A stretch of DNA of 5,836 nucleotides, taken from an uncultured Bacteroidia bacterium (GTDB lineage: Bacteria; Bacteroidota; Bacteroidia; Bacteroidales; UBA932). Positions 1 through 5,621 of the stretch are shown here, one piece after another. How positions within the stretch are numbered: the stretch's first letter is position 1; the number at the start of each line of letters is the position of its first letter. Under the pieces are notes generated by a model. That model was not told where the DNA came from. It saw only the letters and a list, made by a program, of their open reading frames with translations, and did no database searches. The position numbers were made by a program, and so were the translations under genes. The stretch lies in assembly GCA_902796455.1 (NCBI GenBank), contig CADBPH010000298.1, positions 1 to 5,836 on the forward strand, written 5' to 3'.

Positions 1-965
1 CCCCTGTAGTCATACTCCTCCAGCAAGGACATCACGCCCATGCAACTGCGCAACGGATAATTCGACACCGCCGCGTCGTATTCCCGGAAAAAATAGGGAT
101 TCACCCCGAGAACCGCCGCCTTCTCCTGCGGGGACGGCCGGGGATTCTGCATCAGGAGGGCCTCATACTTGAGGATGCGGCTGAAATGGGTATACAGGGC
201 GCTGACGGGAACGGTCAGGAAAAAACGGGCCCCTGCACCGATGTGGGCGGCAATCTTCAGGGCAGCCGGGGCATCCTTGAACGACAGGGCCTTGGTCAGC
301 TCGAATACACTGTACTGCCGGCTGATCCCGACATTCTTCTCGATATCAGCCGCCGTAACGGCAGTCGTCCCCTCAGGAAGATTCTTCAACAATTTGTCCG
401 TCTCCAGGGCAATCTTGCCCAGGTCCGTGCCGGCATATTCGGCCAGCAAGGCGGCGGCCTCCGGTGCAATCGACAACCCGCGGCCGGAATAATACGATGA
501 GATCCACCGGTCCATCTCATAATCCCGCAAGGGATTGGATTCCAGCACGACCCCACACTTGAGGGCATTCTTGTAGAAGGCTTTCCGCTTGTCCGCACTG
601 GCCCCGTGCATCAGGATCACGAGAACCGTGGTCTCCATCGGCTCCTCGAAATAAACGGCCAGCTGCTCGAGGGAGCGCATGTTCTGGGCCTCCTTCAGCA
701 CCACCAGGCGGCGCTCCGCCATCATCGGATAACTCCGCGCCTCGGAAGCAACCATGCCCGCATCCACGTCCGGGCCATACCAGACGGTCTGGTTGAAATC
801 CCGCTCCCCGTCCGAAAGCGCATGACGGATAATGGCATCGCAAGCCTTGTCCGGATAATACGGTTCCTCGCCCATCAGCAAGTACACCGGTGCGAAGACC
901 CCCGCTTCGACATCCCGGATGATCTTCGCACACTGCGCTCCCGCATCAATCTTCTCTTTCGCCAT
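1..965 (-). CDS. holA: DNA polymerase III subunit delta (3' end cut by window edge)
   Basis: The delta subunit is part of the clamp loader that opens the beta sliding clamp and places it on primed DNA at the replication fork. I translated the minus strand from the ATG at 965-963: 321 complete codons run without a stop to the window edge, so perhaps the last 20 or so residues are missing compared with Bacteroides homologues of about 340. Recognisable family segments are VYLLMGEEPYYPD (residues 27-39), YPMMAERRLVVLKEAQNM (79-96), DLGKIALETDKL (181-192) and ISRQYSVFELTKAL (214-227). The start is secure because an in-frame TGA (968-966) directly precedes the ATG. No Shine-Dalgarno sequence is visible. 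The gene begins 18 nt beyond the T-tract of the hpf terminator and I see no TAnnTTTG element just upstream, so its transcription may depend on read-through. Family assignment is by recalled similarity, not by a search. Confidence 0.93.
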   Translation of the reverse strand, partial: MAKEKIDAGAQCAKIIRDVEAGVFAPVYLLMGEEPYYPDKACDAIIRHALSDGERDFNQTVWYGPDVDAGMVASEARSYPMMAERRLVVLKEAQNMRSLEQLAVYFEEPMETTVLVILMHGASADKRKAFYKNALKCGVVLESNPLRDYEMDRWISSYYSGRGLSIAPEAAALLAEYAGTDLGKIALETDKLLKNLPEGTTAVTAADIEKNVGISRQYSVFELTKALSFKDAPAALKIAAHIGAGARFFLTVPVSALYTHFSRILKYEALLMQNPRPSPQEKAAVLGVNPYFFREYDAAVSNYPLRSCMGVMSLLEEYDYR

Positions 966-983
966 TCAGAAGCTGTTTCTCAG

Positions 984-1009
984 AAAAAAGGCGGCTTCGT
1001 GAAGCCGCC
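984..1009 (-). terminator. Intrinsic terminator after hpf
   Basis: An 8-bp perfect stem (GGCGGCTT at 990-997 with AAGCCGCC at 1002-1009) closes a 4-nt loop. Read on the minus strand it is followed at once by six T residues (989-984). It lies 6 nt after the hpf stop codon, the expected place for the end of the leftward operon. Because holA starts only 18 nt further on in the same direction, it may act as an attenuating or partial terminator instead of a full stop. Confidence 0.88.
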
Positions 1010-1015
1010 ACAGGA

Positions 1016-1309
1016 TTAAACTTCGTATCTTTTTTCTTTGTTCCTGACCAGTTTCTCCTTCATCGCATCCACACAGTCGTTCACGGCCTCCTCGAACGTC
1101 TTCGCGCTGCGTTCGATGACGAGGTTGCCGCCCGGCACATGCGCCTGCAACTTAACGGATTTGTTGTCAGGTTTTTCAAGGAGGGCCAAAGCCACTTCCA
1201 CGTCCGTGATGGTTTCGTCGAATCTTTCAATCTTGGAAACCTTCTTCTCAATGAAATCGAGCAGTTTCTGGTCTGCGTCGAACTTCAGGGATTTAACTCT
1301 AATCTCCAT
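1016..1309 (-). CDS. hpf: Ribosome hibernation promoting factor, short form (HPF/RaiA family)
   Basis: This 97-residue protein belongs to the HPF/YfiA family, which binds the decoding region of the 30S subunit in slow or non-growing cells and keeps ribosomes inactive, as 70S or 100S particles. The sequence opens with MEIRVKSLKFDADQKLLDFI and continues with the beta-alpha-beta-beta-beta-alpha pattern of the family, including VEVALALLE (38-46), KSVKLQAHVPGGNLVIE (50-66) and a basic C-terminal helix ending KEKLVRNKEKRYEV. The length fits the single-domain short form; the C-terminal dimerisation domain of long HPF is absent. The start overlaps the xerC stop by 11 nt and has a perfect AGGAGG 5 nt upstream, so translation may be both coupled to xerC and initiated directly. 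A strong terminator follows. An xerC-hpf pair is, as I recall, common in Bacteroidales. Confidence 0.93.
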   Translation of the reverse strand: MEIRVKSLKFDADQKLLDFIEKKVSKIERFDETITDVEVALALLEKPDNKSVKLQAHVPGGNLVIERSAKTFEEAVNDCVDAMKEKLVRNKEKRYEV

Positions 1310-2273
1310 GATTACCTCCTCTTTTTGCCCGGGGATGGGCGTTTAAATAAACTTTTTTCAGCTTCTCGACCGAATTGTGGGTGTAGACCTGCGTCGCTGC
1401 AAGCGAGGCGTGTCCCAGCAATTCCTTGATGGAATTCAAGTCTGCGCCTGCATCCAGCAATTCCGTTGCCAGGGTATGCCGGAGTACATGGGGGGACTTC
1501 CGTCCGGTCACGTCCTCCTGCTGCCCCAGGGCCGCCTTGACTGCCCGGTCCACATAGACCGGATACAGCGGCCTGCCCTGCGAGGTCACCAGCAGCGGAT
1601 CCGCCGCCTGCGGCCGACAACCTGTCAAAGAACCTGTTGCTTGTAAATATAAAGAAATTTCCTCACATAAAGAAGGAATCAGCGGAATTTCTCGCATTTT
1701 ATCGCCCTTCCCCCGTACGCGCAGGACCCGCCTGGAAAAATCCACCGATCCGACCTGCAGGGATACCAGTTCACTGCGGCGGATTCCCGTCCCCCAGAGC
1801 AGCGAAATGACCAGCCGCTGCAGACGGCGGTTGTACAGAGAGACCGAGGCCTTGTCCCGGCCCGTAATCAGGGAAAGGGTGTCCGGCCCGGCATCCGCGG
1901 CCGTCCGCTCCATGTATTTCTGCAGGGCCTCTTCCCGGAAAACATCCGGCAGACGGTGCGCCACCTTCGGGCGGCTGACTGTCGGCACCGGATTGGATGC
2001 CATCGCCCCCTGGCGGACCAGGAAGCGGCAGAAGCCGCTGAGCACCGACAGGTGCAGATGCACCGTCCGCGGGCTTTCCTTTTTCTCATCCAGCAAATGC
2101 ACCTCGTAATTCCGGATCCCGGCAGAAGTCAGCGCCCCCTTCAAGGCCTTGTCCGACGATGCATCACAGGAATACTCCACGAAGCGCCGGAGCACATCGG
2201 CGTAGATCTCCACCGTCCGGGGAGAATAACGCCGGACCGAGGAAAGATAGGTTATGTATTCATCCGTCAGCAT
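1299..2273 (-). CDS. xerC: Tyrosine recombinase, XerC/XerD type
   Basis: This 324-residue site-specific recombinase probably resolves chromosome dimers at dif, or acts as an Xer-like integrase. An N-terminal SAM-like core-binding domain (about residues 1-100, YITYLSSVRRYSPRTVEIY) is followed by the catalytic domain. All the catalytic residues can be seen: R165 in GTGIRRSEL, K189 in VRGKGDK, H262 and R265 in PHVLRH, H288 in LLGHAS and the nucleophile Y297 in VYTH. It is somewhat longer than the usual ~295-300 residues because of extra sequence around 125-148, before the first catalytic arginine. The ATG overlaps the cca stop by 7 nt (ATGCTGA) and the 3' end overlaps hpf by 11 nt, so it is embedded in an operon and not in an obvious mobile element. 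Codons around 1631-1700 are unusually AT-rich. Whether it is XerC or XerD, or a second Xer paralogue, cannot be decided here. Confidence 0.92.
   Translation of the reverse strand: MLTDEYITYLSSVRRYSPRTVEIYADVLRRFVEYSCDASSDKALKGALTSAGIRNYEVHLLDEKKESPRTVHLHLSVLSGFCRFLVRQGAMASNPVPTVSRPKVAHRLPDVFREEALQKYMERTAADAGPDTLSLITGRDKASVSLYNRRLQRLVISLLWGTGIRRSELVSLQVGSVDFSRRVLRVRGKGDKMREIPLIPSLCEEISLYLQATGSLTGCRPQAADPLLVTSQGRPLYPVYVDRAVKAALGQQEDVTGRKSPHVLRHTLATELLDAGADLNSIKELLGHASLAATQVYTHNSVEKLKKVYLNAHPRAKRGGNHGD
1315..1320 (-). promoter_or_regulatory. Strong Shine-Dalgarno sequence for hpf
   Basis: On the minus strand AGGAGG (1320-1315) is followed by TAATC and then the hpf ATG, a 5-nt spacing. The motif lies inside the xerC reading frame, where it encodes the Arg-Gly-Gly near the C-terminus. 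None of the other starts in the window has a comparable motif, which fits the usual absence of Shine-Dalgarno initiation in Bacteroidota and makes this one stand out. It also settles the hpf start. Confidence 0.85.
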
Positions 2274-3730
2274 TTCGGGGTCAATCCAAGCGTCGCAGCA
2301 TAGGTACGCATGAGGGCCTCCGCCTGGTCCGGATCATTCTCGATCACACCGTCCAGGATGGCATTTTTGACATATTCCTTGATCAGGCCGATTTCCCGGC
2401 ACGGCGGAATCCCATAGACTTCCATCACCCGCTCGCCCGTCACCGGATTCTTGAAATTGCGGATCTCATCCTTCGCCTCCACTTCCACGAGTTTCTGCTG
2501 GACCAGCTGGAAGTTCGCCTTCACCCGCGCCACCTTCGCCGGATTCTTCGAGGTAATGTCCGCCCCGCACAAGCGCATCAGGTCATCGATATCGTCCCCG
2601 GCATCGAAGAGCAGCCGCCGCACCGCCGAATCCGTCACCTCTTCATCCACCAGCGCAATGGGCCGGTGATGGAGGGAAACCAATTTCTGGACGTATTTCA
2701 TTTTCTCATTGAGCGGCATTTTCAGGGCTTGGAAGATACGGGGCACCATGCGGGCGCCGATGACTTCGTGCCCGTGGAAGGTCCACCCGAGAGCCGGATC
2801 GAAACGCTTGCTCTGCGGCTTTCCGATATCGTGGAGCAAGGCGGCCCAGCGGAGCCACAGATTCGGTTCTTCCTCCGTCGCCGCCACATTGTCCAGCACC
2901 TGCAGCGTATGGGAAAATATATCCTTATGTCCCTTTCCGTCAACCGTTTCCACGCCCTTCAACGCAGACAGCTCCGGCAGGACATGATCCAGCAAAAGCG
3001 TCTGGTCCATCAGCCGGAACCCGAGCGAAGGCCGCCTGCACAGGAGGATCTTATTCACCTCTTCGGCGATCCGTTCTTTGGACAGGATCCCCATCCGCCC
3101 ATGCATCTTGCGCATGGCCGCCAGGGATTCCGGGACGATCTGGAACGGCGCCTGGTCCGTCGACAGCCGGGTCGCGAACCGGATGGCCCGCAGCATCCGC
3201 AACGGATCGTCGCTATAGGTCACCTCCGGGTCCAATGGCGTCCGGATGATGCCCGCCGACAAATCCCGGATGCCCCCGAAAGGGTCGACCAGGGATCCGT
3301 AATCTTCCTGCTGGAGACTGAAGGCCATGGCATTGATGGTGAAATCCCGCCGGCGCTGGTCGTCTTCCAGCGTCCCGTTTTCCACAACAGGCTTGCGGGA
3401 GGAGCGGTCGTATGACTCCTTCCGGGCGCCGACGAACTCGATTTCCGTCCCCTGGTAATGCAGCATGGCCGTCCCGAAATTCCGGAAAACAGACACCGTG
3501 CATTTGTGCCTTTCCTGTTTCCGGATCCGCTCGGCGACAGCCTCGGCCAGCGCGATGCCGCTCCCCTCCACCACAATGTCGATATCATCCGACGGACGTC
3601 CCAGGAAGCAGTCCCGGACATAACCGCCGATGACAAAAGCGCGCACACCGCACGAGCGGGCCACCTCGCCCACCAGGGCGAAGACGGGATGGTCCAGGAA
3701 ACCGTTCGTTACCGCAATCGAATCTGCCAT
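2267..3730 (-). CDS. cca: CCA-adding tRNA nucleotidyltransferase with HD domain
   Basis: This enzyme adds or repairs the 3'-terminal CCA of tRNAs from CTP and ATP. The 487-residue protein starts with the class II nucleotidyltransferase head: GGYVRD (35-40), the metal-binding pair D49 and D51 in DDIDIVV, RRRDFTINA (126-134), DDPLRMLRAIRFATR (174-188) and ERIAEE (219-224). An HD phosphohydrolase-type domain follows, with H274, H300-D301 in LLHDIGKP, H319 and H321 in FHGHE, H354-H355 and D391. Bacteroidota CCA enzymes of about 470-490 residues with an HD domain are usual. I chose the ATG at 3730: the longer frame opening at 3817 adds 29 poorly conserved residues and would overlap the upstream gene, whereas 3730 lies 2 nt after that gene's TAA with an A-rich leader. 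The 3' end overlaps xerC by 7 nt. Adding only CC or only A is possible in principle. Confidence 0.93.
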   Translation of the reverse strand: MADSIAVTNGFLDHPVFALVGEVARSCGVRAFVIGGYVRDCFLGRPSDDIDIVVEGSGIALAEAVAERIRKQERHKCTVSVFRNFGTAMLHYQGTEIEFVGARKESYDRSSRKPVVENGTLEDDQRRRDFTINAMAFSLQQEDYGSLVDPFGGIRDLSAGIIRTPLDPEVTYSDDPLRMLRAIRFATRLSTDQAPFQIVPESLAAMRKMHGRMGILSKERIAEEVNKILLCRRPSLGFRLMDQTLLLDHVLPELSALKGVETVDGKGHKDIFSHTLQVLDNVAATEEEPNLWLRWAALLHDIGKPQSKRFDPALGWTFHGHEVIGARMVPRIFQALKMPLNEKMKYVQKLVSLHHRPIALVDEEVTDSAVRRLLFDAGDDIDDLMRLCGADITSKNPAKVARVKANFQLVQQKLVEVEAKDEIRNFKNPVTGERVMEVYGIPPCREIGLIKEYVKNAILDGVIENDPDQAEALMRTYAATLGLTPKC

Positions 3731-3732
3731 AG

Positions 3733-4176
3733 TTATTTTTCCATATTTTGCTGACCGGCAGGATTGTACGCCAGCATGTCCGCATACCGGGGCGCCTCGG
3801 ACACCGGCCGGAACCACCCGTCCTCCCGGCGGAACAGCATGGTCCTGTCCCCGTTGGTCACTGCGAGAAAACGGACCTGCAGGATGCGGTTATAACGCAT
3901 GGCCTGCTCCAGGACAGCACCATCCAAATCCACATCCGGCCGCTTGCACTCGACCACCATCAACGGCTGCAACTCCCTGTCGTACACCAGGATATCCGCA
4001 CGGTACCGTTTCCGGACGGGGCCCTCCCCGCATTGCAGGAAAACCTCGCTCATCATCATGTGCATGGGAATATCCATCTGCGCATGCATCACGCCGATGA
4101 ACCATTGCCGCACGCGTTCCTCCGCCGTCAGCGCGACCCATTTTTTCCGGAGCGGATCCCGGACTTGTCCTTCCAT
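3733..4176 (-). CDS. Small PD-(D/E)XK-fold protein, HsdR N-terminal type
   Basis: This 147-residue protein resembles the N-terminal nuclease domain of type I restriction HsdR subunits (Pfam HSDR_N_2-like, by recall). The motif residues are visible: E44 in the first helix, D61 in RADILVYD, E76 and K78 in MVVECKRP, and Q91-x3-Y95 in LEQAMRYN, followed by FLAVTNG (103-109). The N-terminal RKKWVALTAEERVRQWFI segment also matches the stand-alone Bacteroidota family. No helicase domain and no hsdM or hsdS genes are present, so it is not a restriction system here; its true role is unknown. It heads an operon with cca (2-nt gap). The frame is open from an ATG at 4245, but 4176 is preferred: family similarity begins about there and a TAnnTTTG element (4207-4200) lies inside the extension. 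The extension also includes a hydrophobic stretch, FLIFV, that I regard as spurious. Confidence 0.85.
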   Translation of the reverse strand: MEGQVRDPLRKKWVALTAEERVRQWFIGVMHAQMDIPMHMMMSEVFLQCGEGPVRKRYRADILVYDRELQPLMVVECKRPDVDLDGAVLEQAMRYNRILQVRFLAVTNGDRTMLFRREDGWFRPVSEAPRYADMLAYNPAGQQNMEK

Positions 4177-4199
4177 GCCGGTCTGATTTTCCAAACAGA

Positions 4200-4207
4200 C
4201 AAAGATA
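4200..4207 (-). promoter_or_regulatory. Candidate -7 element for the leftward operon
   Basis: The minus strand reads TATCTTTG at 4207-4200, a perfect match to the Bacteroidota -7 consensus TAnnTTTG. Transcription would be expected to start near 4193-4196, giving a leader of about 20 nt before the ATG at 4176. No TTG or TTTG stands at the usual -33 distance (minus strand around 4226-4232 reads ACGCAAG), so the promoter may be weak or activator-dependent. Confidence 0.6.
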
Positions 4208-4226
4208 AGAAAAAGGGGTGGATTTC

Positions 4227-4257
4227 TTGCGTTTTCCCCTGGCACATCTTACCTTTG
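4227..4257 (+). promoter_or_regulatory. Bacteroidota-type promoter for metY
   Basis: A TTG at 4227-4229 (-33 region) is followed after 20 nt by TACCTTTG at 4250-4257, a perfect TAnnTTTG. Both spacing and elements fit the housekeeping sigma-factor promoter of Bacteroidota. The start would fall near 4261-4264, leaving a leader of about 56-59 nt before the metY ATG. The leader has only a weak hairpin (CGGAT 4272-4276 with ATCCG 4287-4291) and no riboswitch that I recognise. Confidence 0.68.
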
Positions 4258-4319
4258 TTGTAGGAGAGCAGCGGATCAGATTCTTCATCCGGGCCGCCTC
4301 CGGTTAGAGAACACGACAA

Positions 4320-5615
4320 ATGGACAAGAAGCTTCGAATCGGCACGCGCTGCGTGCAGGCCGGCTATACGCCCGGCAAAGGCGCTCCCCGCCAGATCCCC
4401 ATCGTGCAGAGCACGACATTCCGGTATGAAACCAGCGACCAGATGGGCCGGCTCTTCGACCTGGAAGACAGCGGCTACTTCTATACCCGCCTCCAGAATC
4501 CGACCAACGACATGGTGGCAGCCCGCATCGCCGCCCTGGAAGGCGGTGTGGCCGCCATGCTGACATCCTCCGGGCAGGCCGCCAACTTCTTTGCCTGCAT
4601 CAACATCTGCGAAGCCGGCGGGCACATTGTCGCAACCGGGAACATCTACGGCGGCACCTTCAACCTGCTTGGGACATCGCTGCGCAAGCTCGGCATTGAC
4701 GTCACCTTCATCCACCCGGATGCTAGCGACGAAGAAATCGCTGCCGCCATCCGTCCCGAGACCCGGCTGCTCTTCGGGGAGACGCTCTCGAACCCTGGCG
4801 TAGAAGTACTTGACATCGAACGCTTTGCAAAGATTGCGCACCAGCATGGGATTCCCCTGATCGTTGACAATACTTTCGCGACACCGATTCACTGCCGGCC
4901 GTTCGAATGGGGTGCCGACATCGTCACCCACTCCACGACAAAATACATGGACGGACACGGCGTCAGCGTCGGCGGAGCCATCGTGGACAGCGGGAATTTC
5001 GACTGGGATGCCCACGCGGAAAAGTTCCCCGGCCTGACGACTCCGGACCCTTCCTACCACGGGCTGACATATACCAAGAAATTCGGGAAACTGGCTTACA
5101 TCACCAAGGCGACGAGCCAGCTGATGCGGGATTACGGCGCCATCCAGAGCCCGCAGAATGCCTTCTACCTCGGGCTCGGCCTGCAGACCTTGCACGTAAG
5201 GATGCCCCGCCACACATCCAGCGCCCTGCAAGTTGCCACCTGGCTGCGGGACAATCCCGCCGTGGCCTGGATCCGTTACCCGGACCTGCCCGGCGACCCC
5301 GAGCATGACCGCGCCCGGAAATATCTGCCGGACGGCTCCTGCGGCGTCCTCGCCTTTGCCTTGAAGGGCGGCCGCGCGGTCGACAACGCTTTCATGGATG
5401 CGCTGCAGCTGGTGACCATCGAGACCCACGTCGCCGACTGCTACACCTGCATCCTGCACCCGGCCTCACACACGCACCGCCAGCTGACAGACGAGCAGCT
5501 CCGTGAAGCGGGCATCGCCCCGGACCTGATGCGCCTCAGTATCGGCCTCGAAGACCCCGCCGACATCATCGAAGACCTCGACCAAGCCATCCGCACCGCC
5601 CTCGGAAAAGCATAA
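4320..5615 (+). CDS. metY: O-acetylhomoserine sulfhydrylase (aminocarboxypropyltransferase)
   Basis: This 431-residue PLP enzyme of the Cys/Met metabolism family most likely converts O-acetylhomoserine and sulfide to homocysteine in cytosolic methionine synthesis. Family landmarks are Y55 and R57 in FYTRLQNPTND (cofactor phosphate contact from the neighbouring subunit), SSGQAA (83-88), Y110 in NIYGGTFN (ring stacking), D183 in VDNTFATP (pyridine nitrogen), the Schiff-base K208 in THSTTKYMDGHG, and R405 in MRLSIGLED (substrate carboxylate). The long insertion FPGLTTPDPSYHGLTYT (236-252) is typical of the sulfhydrylase branch and absent from shorter cystathionine synthases and lyases. The C-terminal ETHVADCYTCILHPASHTHRQL replaces the SHLANVGDAKSL version found in many MetY proteins, as in the Bacteroides/Firmicutes subgroup. 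The start lacks a Shine-Dalgarno sequence but has an A-rich leader and a good promoter. It is transcribed alone, divergently from the cca operon. Methionine gamma-lyase or cysteine synthase activity remains possible. Confidence 0.92.
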   Translation: MDKKLRIGTRCVQAGYTPGKGAPRQIPIVQSTTFRYETSDQMGRLFDLEDSGYFYTRLQNPTNDMVAARIAALEGGVAAMLTSSGQAANFFACINICEAGGHIVATGNIYGGTFNLLGTSLRKLGIDVTFIHPDASDEEIAAAIRPETRLLFGETLSNPGVEVLDIERFAKIAHQHGIPLIVDNTFATPIHCRPFEWGADIVTHSTTKYMDGHGVSVGGAIVDSGNFDWDAHAEKFPGLTTPDPSYHGLTYTKKFGKLAYITKATSQLMRDYGAIQSPQNAFYLGLGLQTLHVRMPRHTSSALQVATWLRDNPAVAWIRYPDLPGDPEHDRARKYLPDGSCGVLAFALKGGRAVDNAFMDALQLVTIETHVADCYTCILHPASHTHRQLTDEQLREAGIAPDLMRLSIGLEDPADIIEDLDQAIRTALGKA

Positions 5616-5621
5616 CACACA

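Larger units (their letters stand above)
4200..4257. repeat. Inverted repeat formed by two opposed -7 elements
   Basis: CAAAGATAAGA (4200-4210) and TCTTACCTTTG (4247-4257) are reverse complements at 10 of 11 positions, centred at 4228.5. Each arm contains the -7 element of one of the two divergent transcripts. The arms are too far apart for a typical repressor dimer site. The symmetry may simply follow from two similar promoters facing apart. Confidence 0.7.

Noticed and set aside
1299..2273. Integrase of a mobile element
   Set aside because: The gene is embedded by overlaps between cca and hpf. No attachment-site repeats, tRNA target or cargo genes are visible, so a housekeeping Xer recombinase is more likely.
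2159..3415. 418-codon open frame on the plus strand
   Set aside because: It is fully antisense to cca and the xerC start, whose motifs are unmistakable. Its translation is rich in Arg, His and Pro, has no recognisable domain, and is typical of a shadow frame in GC-rich DNA.
3731..3817. N-terminal extension of cca to an ATG at 3817
   Set aside because: The extra 29 residues do not look like the family and would overlap the upstream gene by 85 nt. The internal ATG at 3730 sits just after the upstream stop codon and matches the normal CCA enzyme start.
3733..4176. Type I restriction system
   Set aside because: Only a 147-residue nuclease-fold domain is present, with no helicase part, methylase or specificity subunit nearby.
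4177..4245. N-terminal extension of the HsdR-N-type protein to an ATG at 4245
   Set aside because: It would start upstream of the best leftward -7 element (4207-4200), and family similarity begins near the ATG at 4176.
4262..4319. SAM-type riboswitch in the metY leader
   Set aside because: The leader is only about 58 nt, shows one 5-bp hairpin, and has none of the conserved SAM riboswitch core sequences that I could recognise.
4128..5459. 443-codon open frame on the minus strand
   Set aside because: It lies antisense to metY and overlaps the HsdR-N-type gene in another frame. The Gly/Ala/Val-rich translation shows no family motif.
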